Origin: Paenibacillus sp. RUD330
Lineage (GTDB): Bacteria > Bacillota > Bacilli > Paenibacillales > Paenibacillaceae
DNA length: 64,000 bases
NCBI RefSeq assembly: GCF_002243345.2
Contig: NZ_CP022655.2
Coordinates: forward strand, 894,001-958,000
Direction: 5' to 3'
How positions within the stretch are numbered: position 1 is the first letter of the stretch; each line of letters opens with the position of its first letter. A program made the translations under genes and the position numbers. This document shows positions 7,222 through 15,043 of this stretch, one piece after another. The notes under the pieces were generated by a model, which ran no database searches, was not told the origin of the DNA, and saw only the letters and a program-made list of their open reading frames with translations.

Positions 7222-8136
7222 TTAGATTCGGCTTGCCCATTCCTCTTCCGCCAGCTCGGAGACGATGCCTGCAGCTGCGACGGAGCCCATCGAGGCGGCG
7301 ACAATGGCCTGATTCATCGGCGTGGCCGCGTCTCCGGCCCCGAATACGCCGGGGATGTTTGTTTTGCCCAGCACATCCACGTCCAGCACTCCCTGCTCAT
7401 TGAGGCTGCAGCCAAGCGCGACGGGCAGATCGGAGCCGGGCGCGAGCTTGGCGCCGAAGAAGATTCCGCTGCAAGCCACGGAGGTGCCGTCCTCCAGAAG
7501 GACATTCGTGACGAGGCCGTCGCTGGATTCAATTTGCCCGATAGGGGAAGCATACAAAGGAATTCCGCGCGCGGCCAGCTGCTCCCGCTGTTCATCGGCC
7601 AGCTCATCCGGTCCATTCGTGCAGATGGCGATATGGCGCGACCAGTTGGACACGAGCTTGGCGAAGTGGAGCGCTTGAGGGCCATTGACGATCAGCGCGA
7701 GCGGCTTGTCGCGCAGCTCCCAGCCGTCGCAGAAGGGGCAGACGAAGGCGCTGCGGCCGTATACGTCTTCCAGCCCGGGAATATTCATGGGCAGATCCTT
7801 CTTGCCTGAGGCGAACAGCAGCTTTTTGCTCCGGTAGCTGCCGCCGTTGAGGGTCGTCATCCGGAAGTCGCCGTCGCTGCCCGCGATCCCGACCGCTTGA
7901 TCGCGGATGAAGCGGACCGACGGGTAAGCTGCGATCTGCTCCCGTGCGACCTTCCTGAATTCTCCGGGACTGATGCCGTCGCGCGTCAGAAATCCGTTGG
8001 TTGCATGGGTGACCCGGTTGCGCGGGCGCTCCTCGTCGATCACGAGCACATTTTTGCGGGCTCTGCCCAGAACGAGAGCGGCGCTCATGCCTGCCGGTCC
8101 GCCTCCGATAATGATGCTGTCCAACCGTTCTGCCAA
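7222..8136 (-). CDS. Thioredoxin-reductase-like FAD/NAD(P) oxidoreductase
   Basis: A 304-residue flavoprotein. The N-terminus LDSIIIGGGPAGMSAALVLGRARK is the FAD-binding Rossmann motif. VCPFCDG near the middle is the redox-active CxxC position of thioredoxin reductases (usually CATCDG). GVFGAGDAATPMNQAIVAASMGSVAA closes the FAD site. TTG 8136 is chosen: the next ATG would cut off GGGPAG, while upstream in-frame codons run through a 44-bp tandem repeat and are not protein-like. AAAGG precedes it. The second Rossmann motif for NADPH (GxGxxA/G) is not obvious, so the electron donor and partner are open. A 14-bp motif in its promoter recurs at the upstream Rrf2 gene, so joint regulation is likely. 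Confidence 0.85.
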   Translation of the reverse strand: MAERLDSIIIGGGPAGMSAALVLGRARKNVLVIDEERPRNRVTHATNGFLTRDGISPGEFRKVAREQIAAYPSVRFIRDQAVGIAGSDGDFRMTTLNGGSYRSKKLLFASGKKDLPMNIPGLEDVYGRSAFVCPFCDGWELRDKPLALIVNGPQALHFAKLVSNWSRHIAICTNGPDELADEQREQLAARGIPLYASPIGQIESSDGLVTNVLLEDGTSVACSGIFFGAKLAPGSDLPVALGCSLNEQGVLDVDVLGKTNIPGVFGAGDAATPMNQAIVAASMGSVAAAGIVSELAEEEWASRI

Positions 8137-8162
8137 GTCAATCCCAACCTTTCTGGATCTTT

Positions 8163-8176
8163 TATATCCATAATAA
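8163..8176 (-). promoter_or_regulatory. Shared 14-bp motif before the reductase gene (candidate Rrf2 site)
   Basis: On the minus strand the word TTATTATGGATATA lies 26 bp before the TTG start. The identical 14 bp occurs on the plus strand at 8866-8879 before the Rrf2 gene. Site identity is seen; binding by Rrf2 is inference. Confidence 0.6.
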
Positions 8177-8235
8177 CGGCGCAAGAAGCCTCGCGGCTTG
8201 ATGCCCAATCCCCGCCGCAGCCAGCAGCCTCTGCC

Positions 8236-8341
8236 CTGCAGCCGATCCATCGCCATCCAATGCCGACACATAGATGCGCCTGCAGCCGATCCAACGCCAT
8301 CCAATGCCGACACATAGATGCGCCTGCAGCCGATCCAACGC
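8236..8341. repeat. 44-bp tandem repeat, 2.4 copies
   Basis: Copies at 8236-8279 and 8280-8323 differ at a single position; a third copy stops after 18 bp (8324-8341). The unit starts CTGCAGCCGATCCA. It fills most of the 241-bp gap between the reductase gene and the Rrf2 gene. Confidence 0.9.
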
Positions 8342-8377
8342 TTTTCATTCCCGTTCTTAGATGCAGCTCATGCCTGT

Positions 8378-8836
8378 TCAGGCACGGTGCTCTGCGCTGC
8401 AAGAGAAAGAGGCCGCATCCAGAACTCCCTGGATCGTATGCTGCTTCAGATAGTCCAGCATCTGGCGCTCCGCGCCGTCCATGACCTTTTTCACCAGGCA
8501 TTCGCATCCGGACGCATGGGCTTCGGTGAAAAGCTCATGCTGATGGTCGTTGGCGGAATGGCATTCGTACATCTGCTGCCGTCCCTCCACCACGGAGATG
8601 ACATCGTAGAAGGTGATCTCGCTTCCGGGACGGGCGAGCTCGTAGCCGCCGCTTGCTCCCGTAACGGCGCGGACGATGCCGTCCTGACGAAGCTTGGACA
8701 TGATCTTGGACAGATAGCTCTCCGGCAAGCCTTGCTTGGAGGCCAGCTCCTTGATTCCTACATACCGGCCGCGCTCCGCCTGGGCCAAGTGGATGAGAGT
8801 GTGGAGGGCGTACCCTGTGCTTTTGGAAAATTGCAT
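8378..8836 (-). CDS. Rrf2 family transcriptional regulator
   Basis: A 152-residue regulator. ATG 8836 has GGAGG 8 bp upstream. The winged helix reads MQFSKSTGYALHTLIHLAQ, then IKELASKQGLPESYLSKIMSKLRQDGIV and TGASGGYELARP, the classic Rrf2 pattern. Three cysteines follow (ECHSAND, and CEC about 19 residues later). This is not the IscR or NsrR cysteine spacing, so an iron-sulfur or thiol sensor role is possible but unproven. The same strand carries the thioredoxin-reductase-like gene downstream, and both promoters share a 14-bp motif. It probably senses redox or thiol stress and represses itself and the reductase. Confidence 0.87.
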   Translation of the reverse strand: MQFSKSTGYALHTLIHLAQAERGRYVGIKELASKQGLPESYLSKIMSKLRQDGIVRAVTGASGGYELARPGSEITFYDVISVVEGRQQMYECHSANDHQHELFTEAHASGCECLVKKVMDGAERQMLDYLKQHTIQGVLDAASFSCSAEHRA

Positions 8837-8865
8837 GCGCGGTGCCTCCTTGCGTGAAGCGTTCA

Positions 8866-8879
8866 TTATTATGGATATA
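8866..8879 (+). promoter_or_regulatory. Shared 14-bp motif in the Rrf2 promoter
   Basis: TTATTATGGATATA, 30 bp upstream of the Rrf2 start, is identical to the motif before the reductase gene. It continues into an inverted repeat, TATTAT-N4-ATAATA on the minus strand (8879-8894), that overlaps the probable promoter. Confidence 0.6.
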
Positions 8880-8933
8880 TTATGTCTATAATAGACCAAG
8901 GCCGACCGGGATGCAAGCGACCCATGCTCGAAC

Positions 8934-9008
8934 ATCTATGCGGATAGCACCTATGCGGAAAGGCCCTATGAGGAAAGCATCTATGCGGATAGCACCTATG
9001 TGGACAGG
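8934..9008 (+). repeat. 15-bp tandem repeat, five copies
   Basis: Five consecutive 15-mers built on ATCTATGCGGATAGC / ACCTATGCGGAAAGG, the first and fourth identical. The repeat would encode a Met-Arg-rich pentapeptide but no ribosome site or conserved product supports translation. It lies between the Rrf2 promoter and the ABC operon. Confidence 0.9.
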
Positions 9009-9066
9009 CCGGGCGGTCGGGAACGGGGGAGCGGTCTTTCGTTTCCGCCGCAGGCTGGATCGGCTG

Positions 9067-9080
9067 TCACGAGAATGTAA
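9067..9080 (+). promoter_or_regulatory. Possible BceR-type operator before the ABC/two-component operon
   Basis: TCACG-AGAA-TGTAA matches the TNACA-N4-TGTAA consensus of BceR-like regulators at all but one defined position, 65 bp upstream of the ATPase start. The operon's own response regulator is the obvious candidate binder. Confidence 0.45.
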
Positions 9081-9144
9081 GAAGAGAGGGTTATCATCGG
9101 GAGTGTACTTGATTTCATCCTAATCTTTTTGGAGTGATTTGAAG

Positions 9145-9822
9145 ATGGCACAGCTCAGAACGATCGAACTGACGAAAATATACGGGGCCGAGCCCAATCA
9201 GGTGAAGGCGCTGGACGGAGTTTCCATGGAGGCGGCCGAAGGGGAATTCGTCGCCATTGTCGGCAGCTCCGGCAGCGGCAAGTCGACGCTGCTCCACATG
9301 CTCGGGGGCTTGGACATCCCTTCCGGAGGACAAGTCGTCGTGGATGGAAAATCCCTGTTCGACATGGGGGATGAGGAGAGGACCGTCTTCCGCCGGCGCC
9401 GGATCGGCTTTGTGTTCCAGCAGTTCAATCTGATTCCGATCCTCAATGTGTACGAGAATATCGTGCTGCCGGTCGAGCTGGACGGGAACAAGCCGGACAA
9501 GGAGTATTTGGACTACATCGTGAAGACGCTTGGACTTGCGGCCAAGCTGGACAGCCTGCCCGGCCAGCTGTCCGGCGGCCAGCAGCAGCGGGTTGCGATC
9601 GCCCGCGCGCTTGCGACGAAGCCGTCGATCATTTTGGCGGATGAGCCGACAGGCAATCTCGACAGCCGGACAAGCCAGGAGGTCGTCGGCCTGCTCAAGG
9701 TGACGAGCAAGCAGTTCAACCAGACGATCGTCATGATCACCCACAGCGAGGAGATCGCTCAGCTCGCCGACACGGTCATCCGAATTCGGGACGGCAAGGT
9801 CGCCGGAGGCCACGCGCGATGA
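9145..9822 (+). CDS. ABC transporter ATP-binding protein (MacB/BceA-type)
   Basis: A 225-residue nucleotide-binding subunit. Walker A is GSSGSGKST, the Q-loop FQQFNLIP, the signature LSGGQQQR, Walker [12 protein letters not shown] and the H-loop MITHSEE. This arrangement and length are typical of the MacB/LolD/BceA class that pairs with FtsX-type permeases. ATG 9145 lies 10 bp after GGAG; a TTG at 9139 is an alternative. Its stop overlaps the permease start (ATGA), so the two are translationally coupled. With the response regulator and kinase behind it, this forms a likely antimicrobial-peptide sensing and resistance module at the membrane. Confidence 0.93.
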   Translation: MAQLRTIELTKIYGAEPNQVKALDGVSMEAAEGEFVAIVGSSGSGKSTLLHMLGGLDIPSGGQVVVDGKSLFDMGDEERTVFRRRRIGFVFQQFNLIPILNVYENIVLPVELDGNKPDKEYLDYIVKTLGLAAKLDSLPGQLSGGQQQRVAIARALATKPSIILADEPTGNLDSRTSQEVVGLLKVTSKQFNQTIVMITHSEEIAQLADTVIRIRDGKVAGGHAR

Positions 9823-12323
9823 TGCTTCCCAATACAAACCAAGCCGCGATGAAGAAGCTGATCTCCAAAAGCCTGAAGAACAATGCCGGAAGAAACCGCT
9901 ATGTCGTTCTGGCGATCATTTTGACGACCTGGCTGATCACTTCCGTCTTCAGCATCGGCATGAGCTTCGTGAAGTCCTTCGATGTCCAGGAGCAGAAGAT
10001 GCTCGGAACCGCCGCCCAGGCGCAGCTGTCCGATCCGACTGCCGATCAGCTGGCGCTGCTGGGCAGCTCGGACAAGATCCGAGACATCGGCATCTCCAAG
10101 GATGTGGCCGAGTGGATTCCGGCAGCCGGGTCCCCATCCGACTCCAGGCAAGCGGTCTTCGGCTGGTACGACCGGACGGAATGGAACGCCATGAAGGCTC
10201 CGCTGCTCGGAGGCCGCGCGGGCGGTTATCCGGAGGAGCGCAGCGAGGTCGTCGTTCCGGCCTGGATGCTCGATGAGCTCGGCATCGCCGAGCCGAAGGC
10301 GGGCATGGAGCTGTCCTTGACCTACCGGGCGCAAGCCGGGAAAGGCGGGCTGGCGGCTCCGCGCGCCGAGAAGTTCCGCCTGAAGGGCTGGTATGACGAT
10401 TATCCCCATCTGGCAGGCAAGCCGGGGACCGTCATCGTCAGCGAGGCGTTCGCAAGGGAGGCGGCGGGAGCGGCGGCATTCGAGGGAGAGGTTCCGTCGA
10501 CGGCATCCATGACCTTCAAGGACGAATCCGGCGTCCAAGCCGCACTGGCCGAGCTGGAGCCGCAATTGCGGCTGGGCCCGGACCAGCAGCTGCATCCGGT
10601 CGCCTCCTCTTCCGATTCCGGGACGGCCTGGTCGACCTATGCCGGCATCGCAGGCATCGTCCTGCTTGTCATGGTCAGCGGTCATCTTCTCATCTATAAT
10701 GTGCTGTACGTTTCCGTATCGATGGATACGAAGCAATACGGGCTGCTCAAGACGATCGGAGCGACGCAAAGGCAGATCAAGACGCTCGTCCGGGGACAGT
10801 CCAACCGGCTGGCGCTGATCGGCATCCCGATCGGTCTAGCGGCCGGCGCCCTGACCTCCTTTGCCGCAGTGCCGCTGGCGCTGGGATCGCTGTCTCTGGA
10901 GACCGGCGTCGAGATTTCCTTCCATCCGCTCATTTTCATCGGCGCCGCATTGTTCGCCTGGCTGACGGCCTGGTTCGCCAGCCGCAAGCCGGCCCGCATC
11001 GCGGGCAAGGTGTCGCCTGTCGAGGCGGCCAAGTATGCAGGCCCGGCCCGCAAGCGCGGCAAGGGCGGAGCCAGGCTGCATCGGATGGCTCTGCGCAATC
11101 TGTTCCGCGACCGCAAGCGGGCCGCGACCGTTTTCCTCTCGCTCTTTCTGGGAATGACGACCTTCCTCACGGTCAATCTGCTCGTTCTCAGCATGAATAC
11201 GGACAACTTCATCAAAACCTACGTCAAGAACGACTTCGAGCTGGAAAACAAAACGCTTGGATTTGAATATCAAGGCGAGCCGAAGCCGAAGCTGAGCAAA
11301 GAGCTCGTTCAGCAGATAAAGGGCATGAAAGGCGTGACGGATGTGCGCGCGAGCTACTCGGAGAGAGCTTATATGCCCTACTCGCCCGAAGTTTTCGGCC
11401 GCTACATGGATGAGCTTGCCCGCAGGAACGGCTTCGAGCGTCCTTCCGACGAGGAGCTGTCGACGAGCAAGGAAGGGTTTGCCGGGTTTGCGGTCGGCCT
11501 GGATTCCCGTACGGTCGAGGAGCTGAGCAAGAAGGCGGGGACGCCGATCGATATGGAGCGTTTTGAAGCCGGCGAGATCGCGCTCTCCGGCTCCCCGGAG
11601 CTGCCGCTCGGCGGTAAGTTCAAGCTGGGCGAGCCGGGGGGCGGCCCGGAGAAGGAATTCGAGCTTGGAGGAGTCATGCCGCCGGACGGGCAGGTGCCGT
11701 TCAGCGGATACGCTCCGAACATCTATATCAGCAAGAAGGCGATGGAGCAGTGGCTGGGCCGGGAGCCGATCGGCTACAAGCTCGCTGTCCAGGCAGCGGC
11801 GAAGCAGCATCCGCAGCTTCAGCAGCAGCTGGAAGCGTTGATCGCGGGCGACGGCGAGCTCAAGCTCTCGTCCAAGCTGGATTGGGCGAAGCAGCTGAAT
11901 TCGTCCAAGCGGATGTTCTACATTCTCGGCGGCGCGGTGACGCTCATTCTGGCCAGCATCGGCATCCTGAACTTCGCCAGCACGATGATGACGAGCATCA
12001 TCGTGCGCAGGCAGGAATTCGCCGTCATGGAAAGCATCGGCATGACCCGGAGGCAGCTCCGCAGGCTGCTGCTCCTGGAAGGAACCGGATATGCCGGAAT
12101 TTCGCTGCTGCTGATCTCGACGCTGGGAACGCTGATCAGTTACGGGGCGTTCAAGCTGTTCAGCCAGGAGGCGGATTATGCGGTATTTGCCTTCCCGGCC
12201 GTTCCGCTGGCCATCGCCTACGGACTTATTCTGGGAGCCTGCTGGCTCGTACCGCTGCTTGCTTTCCGGCGCTCCGGCAAGCTCAGCATCGTCGAGCGTC
12301 TGCGGGATCCGGCATCGAGGTGA
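9819..12323 (+). CDS. FtsX-type ABC transporter permease
   Basis: An 834-residue permease with about eight membrane segments: residues 28-50, 272-295, 330-355, 369-388, 435-460, 698-722, 757-780 and 790-812. Large extracytoplasmic domains lie between segments 1-2 and 5-6. The two FtsX blocks (VSMDTKQYGLLKTIGATQRQI and IIVRRQEFAVMESIGMTRRQL) are the coupling helices contacting the ATPase. The layout, two MacB-like halves in one chain, differs from the 10-segment BceB with its single extracellular domain, so this is a BceAB-like system of another subtype. ATGA overlap couples it to the ATPase. Substrate unknown; lantibiotic or cationic peptide defence is the best guess from context. Confidence 0.9.
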   Translation: MMLPNTNQAAMKKLISKSLKNNAGRNRYVVLAIILTTWLITSVFSIGMSFVKSFDVQEQKMLGTAAQAQLSDPTADQLALLGSSDKIRDIGISKDVAEWIPAAGSPSDSRQAVFGWYDRTEWNAMKAPLLGGRAGGYPEERSEVVVPAWMLDELGIAEPKAGMELSLTYRAQAGKGGLAAPRAEKFRLKGWYDDYPHLAGKPGTVIVSEAFAREAAGAAAFEGEVPSTASMTFKDESGVQAALAELEPQLRLGPDQQLHPVASSSDSGTAWSTYAGIAGIVLLVMVSGHLLIYNVLYVSVSMDTKQYGLLKTIGATQRQIKTLVRGQSNRLALIGIPIGLAAGALTSFAAVPLALGSLSLETGVEISFHPLIFIGAALFAWLTAWFASRKPARIAGKVSPVEAAKYAGPARKRGKGGARLHRMALRNLFRDRKRAATVFLSLFLGMTTFLTVNLLVLSMNTDNFIKTYVKNDFELENKTLGFEYQGEPKPKLSKELVQQIKGMKGVTDVRASYSERAYMPYSPEVFGRYMDELARRNGFERPSDEELSTSKEGFAGFAVGLDSRTVEELSKKAGTPIDMERFEAGEIALSGSPELPLGGKFKLGEPGGGPEKEFELGGVMPPDGQVPFSGYAPNIYISKKAMEQWLGREPIGYKLAVQAAAKQHPQLQQQLEALIAGDGELKLSSKLDWAKQLNSSKRMFYILGGAVTLILASIGILNFASTMMTSIIVRRQEFAVMESIGMTRRQLRRLLLLEGTGYAGISLLLISTLGTLISYGAFKLFSQEADYAVFAFPAVPLAIAYGLILGACWLVPLLAFRRSGKLSIVERLRDPASR

Positions 12324-12326
12324 AGC

Positions 12327-13007
12327 ATGGCGACCATTCTGATCGTAGAGGACGACCGCGTGCTCAATCAAGGCCTTGCCTACGCGCTTGGCGGCAGCGG
12401 GCATGAAGCGGTTTCGGCATACTCTTACGAGGAGGGCCTGGCTGCCTTCCACAGCTATCGGCCGGATCTGATCCTGCTGGATGTCCATCTTCCCGACCGG
12501 GCGGGTACGGAGCTATGCGAGCGCATCCGGCAGCAATCGGACACGCCGGTCATTTTCCTTACGGCCGACGATACGGAAGCGGACATGGTGCTGGGCTTCA
12601 AGCTCGGGGCCGACGACTACATGGCCAAGCCGTTCAGCATGGCGGTGCTGCATGAGCGGGTGAAGGCCGTGCTCCGGAGGCGCGGGGGAGAAGAGGGGGG
12701 CGGCCAGCCTATCGTCTGCAAGGAGCTGACCGTACACCTCGCCAAGCGGAAAGTATTCAAGCGGGGAGAGGAGCTGAAGCTCTCGGCAGGCGAATTCAAG
12801 CTGCTGGAGGCGCTTCTGCAGAACCGCAGCCGGGTGATGACCCGCGAGGCGATTTTGGAAAGGCTGTGGGATCTGGACGGCAGCTTTGTGGACGAGAATA
12901 CTTTGAGCGTCAATATCAAGCGGCTGCGCAACAAGATCGAGGACGATCCGAAGCATCCGGTCTATGTAAAGACGGTCTTCGGCATCGGCTACACTTGGGG
13001 GGATTGA
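12327..13007 (+). CDS. OmpR/PhoB family response regulator
   Basis: A 226-residue regulator. The receiver domain (residues 3-115) has acidic ED at 8-9, phosphoacceptor D52 in LILLDVHLPD, threonine in FLTADD and lysine in AKPFS. The winged helix (about 130-224) contains ELKLSAGEFKLLEALLQNRSRVMTREAILERLW, then NTLSVNIKRLRNKIEDDP and GIGYTWGD. It starts 3 bp after the permease stop and runs without gap into the kinase gene. It probably activates this operon through the BceR-like site at 9067-9080. Confidence 0.94.
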   Translation: MATILIVEDDRVLNQGLAYALGGSGHEAVSAYSYEEGLAAFHSYRPDLILLDVHLPDRAGTELCERIRQQSDTPVIFLTADDTEADMVLGFKLGADDYMAKPFSMAVLHERVKAVLRRRGGEEGGGQPIVCKELTVHLAKRKVFKRGEELKLSAGEFKLLEALLQNRSRVMTREAILERLWDLDGSFVDENTLSVNIKRLRNKIEDDPKHPVYVKTVFGIGYTWGD

Positions 13008-14039
13008 ATGGCCTTCACCACCATATTGACGTTGGCATCGGCATTATTCGCGCTCGCTTGCGGCGCGTTTTTTGCCTTTCTGCATCATGTCCGGGCGGAC
13101 TCGGCCGTCTGGCAGGGGAGCGCCGTCTTCGTACTGGCGCAGCTGGGACTGTTCCTTTGGTATCTGATGACGATGCGCAGCCGCATGATGGCCATTCTGG
13201 AGCGGCTGTCCTCCACGGTGCAGAGCCTCATCGACGGCGGCGGACCGGAGGCGTTCCCGGCGGCCGAGGACAGCATGCTGTCCAAGCTGCAGGATCAGGT
13301 GCTGAAGCTGTCCCGCATTCTGAGCAGCCAGAAGAGCAGATCCGAGGCCGAGGGCAGAGAGATCAAATCGCTGATCACCGACATCACGCATCAGCTCCGC
13401 GCTCCGCTCGCCAATCTGGGCATGTACGGGGGGCTGCTGGAGGATGGGCGGCTGTCCCCGGAAAAAAGAGCGGAATTCACCCGCGTGATCCGGGATCAGA
13501 CGGAAAAGCTGGCCTGGCTGACGGACAGTCTCGTGCAGCTGTCCCGACTGGAGAGCGGCCTTATCGAGATCCGGCCCGAACGAGGGGCGATCTCCGATGC
13601 GGTCATGGCGGCGATGAAGACGGTCTATCCCGCTGCGGATCTCAAGAAAGTAGAGATGCAATTCGCCGGACGGCAGGATGTGGAGCTGAGCTATGACGCG
13701 AAGTGGACCGGCGAGGCCATCCGCAATGTGCTGGACAATGCGGTCAAATACACGCCTGCAGGCGGCAGGATCGGCATCTCGATCGAGCTGTACGAGCTGT
13801 TCGTCCGCATCGATGTCGCCGACAGCGGACGGGGCGTTCCCGAGCAGGAGCGGCCGAAAATCTTTCAGCGCTTCTTTAGGGGAGCCTCTTCCGCCGATAC
13901 GGAGGGCATCGGAATCGGACTTTACCTGGCCCGCAAAATCCTGACGGAGCAGGGCGGATACATGAAGGTGGAATCCGAGGAGGGAAAGGGAAGCGTTTTC
14001 TCGATTTTTCTGCCGGTGGAACGGGATCCAACGGGATGA
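13008..14039 (+). CDS. Sensor histidine kinase, short-loop (BceS-like)
   Basis: A 343-residue kinase whose ATG directly follows the regulator's TGA. Two membrane helices (about residues 3-25 and 36-56) are joined by only about ten outside residues, the hallmark of intramembrane-sensing kinases that depend on a partner ABC transporter for detection. The H-box is DITHQLRAPLANL with H128. The ATPase has N-box NVLDNAVKYTP, G1 DSGRGVP and G2 GIGIGLYLARKI. The order ATPase-permease-regulator-kinase is consistent with flux or peptide sensing through the transporter. Confidence 0.92.
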   Translation: MAFTTILTLASALFALACGAFFAFLHHVRADSAVWQGSAVFVLAQLGLFLWYLMTMRSRMMAILERLSSTVQSLIDGGGPEAFPAAEDSMLSKLQDQVLKLSRILSSQKSRSEAEGREIKSLITDITHQLRAPLANLGMYGGLLEDGRLSPEKRAEFTRVIRDQTEKLAWLTDSLVQLSRLESGLIEIRPERGAISDAVMAAMKTVYPAADLKKVEMQFAGRQDVELSYDAKWTGEAIRNVLDNAVKYTPAGGRIGISIELYELFVRIDVADSGRGVPEQERPKIFQRFFRGASSADTEGIGIGLYLARKILTEQGGYMKVESEEGKGSVFSIFLPVERDPTG

Positions 14040-14087
14040 AGGGAATGAACGGGATCGAAGGACGGCCAGCCGGGGGATAGGGCAGGC

Positions 14088-14354
14088 ACGGATGCAAGGC
14101 GGCCAGCCGGGAGGGCAGACGTGGAGCAAGGCGGTCAACCGGGAGGGGAGGAACGGATGCAAGGGGCCAGCCGGGAGGGAAGACGTGGAGCAAGGCGGTC
14201 AACCGGGAGGGCAGGAACGGATGCAAGGCGCCAGCCGGGAGGGCAGACGGGAGGGCAGACGTGGAGCAAGGCGGTCAACCGGGAGGGCAGGAACGGCAGG
14301 GACGGATGCAAGGCGCCAGCCGGGAGGGCAGACGTGGAGCAAGGCGGTCAACGA
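14088..14354 (+). repeat. 64-85-bp GC-rich tandem repeat, four copies
   Basis: Copies begin at 14088, 14153, 14217 and 14302, each starting ACGGATGCAAGG and containing CCGGGAGGGCAGACGTGG and GGAGCAAGGCGGTCAACC. The third copy carries an internal 12-bp duplication and a short insertion. It starts about 50 bp after the kinase gene. Two reading frames stay open through it only because the repeat lacks stops. Confidence 0.9.
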
Positions 14355-14450
14355 ATGACAGGGCAGGATAGAAGGAGACGATGCCAGCGGGACCGGCGGC
14401 TGTGGCAATGCAACATCATCGACTTGGAAGCCTTCTTCCAAGTTGGTTAC

Positions 14451-14498
14451 AAAACCAGCGCTTTCGGGAGCACGACGATTCTGGCTACGCTGGTTTTT
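14451..14498 (+). terminator. Possible terminator downstream of the kinase operon
   Basis: AAAACCAGCG (14451-14460) pairs perfectly with CGCTGGTTTT (14488-14497) and ends in T. The 27-nt loop makes it less certain. It lies 410 bp after the kinase stop. Confidence 0.5.
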
Positions 14499-14547
14499 AA
14501 GCTATGTAACGGCGAATATGTGCAGTCAATCGCCTCTATCAACAGGG

Positions 14548-14730
14548 TATCGGACATAGGATCCGCTATTTGAGGGAATTCATAGGAATTGGTTGATTAT
14601 CGGACATAGGATCCGTTATTTGTGAACTATTATTGAGATAAAAATATTGCGGAGAGGAATAGCGGAACGTATGTCCGATAAATGTGGAAATGGCTTCACA
14701 GCGGCCAAATAACGGATCGTATGTCCGATA
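14548..14730 (-). repeat. Repeat array B: four 24-bp units, FF-RR
   Basis: Right-facing units start at 14548 and 14598, left-facing at 14657 and 14707 (steps 50, 59, 50). Here the right-facing units carry CATAGGATCC, and the left-facing ones, read in unit orientation, carry CATACG. The subtypes are therefore swapped relative to arrays A and D: this array is the same element inserted the other way round. It lies between the 3' ends of the kinase and FadR-type genes. Confidence 0.93.
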
Positions 14731-14788
14731 GCAGCTGCATGAGGGTAGGGGTTCTACCATTTCTTGCCGATGGAATACCAGTCTAATC

Positions 14789-14941
14789 GTAGAAGGGCAG
14801 AAACCTGACGAGCCGCAGCGGCAACATGCAGTGAAATTCGCGCCGAACAACATCTTGTTAGTAGAAGGGCAGAACCTGACGAGCCGCAGCTGCAACAAGC
14901 AGAGAGATCCGCAGCTGCAACATGCAGAGAGATCGCGCGCC
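14789..14941 (+). repeat. 72-bp direct repeat, two copies plus a fragment
   Basis: GTAGAAGGGCAG starts at 14789 and 14861, each followed by CCTGACGAGCCGCAGC and a GCAACA-GCAG motif. A third partial copy (GCAGCTGCAACATGCAG) begins at 14911. Confidence 0.8.
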
Positions 14942-15043
14942 AATCGGCTTCATGACAAATGAACTCGAGCTGCCATAGTGGCAGAGCTGCCGCTTCCCCA
15001 TTGGACTGCAAAAAGAGCCTATGTCCGAGCCGAGCCGAGAGGC

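Larger units (their letters stand above)
14040..15043. other. 1-kb intergenic region between convergent genes, repeat-filled
   Basis: In order it holds a 64-85-bp tandem repeat (14088-14354), a 9-bp perfect hairpin ACTTGGAAG-CCTT-CTTCCAAGT (14422-14443), a terminator-like hairpin (14451-14498), repeat array B (14548-14730) and a 72-bp repeat (14789-14941). A possible stray array unit sits at 15007-15030 (CCTATGTCCGA). No gene is supported. Confidence 0.75.

Noticed and set aside
8842-9123. 93-codon frame with MRIAP-type pentads
   Set aside because: Explained by the 15-bp minisatellite; begins inside the Rrf2 promoter and lacks a ribosome site.
14422-14443. 9-bp hairpin as a terminator
   Set aside because: The stem is perfect but no T tract follows; noted only as a hairpin.
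14092-14573. Gly/Arg-rich collagen-like proteins
   Set aside because: Two different frames stay open only because the tandem repeat lacks stop codons; neither frame has protein-like composition outside the repeat.
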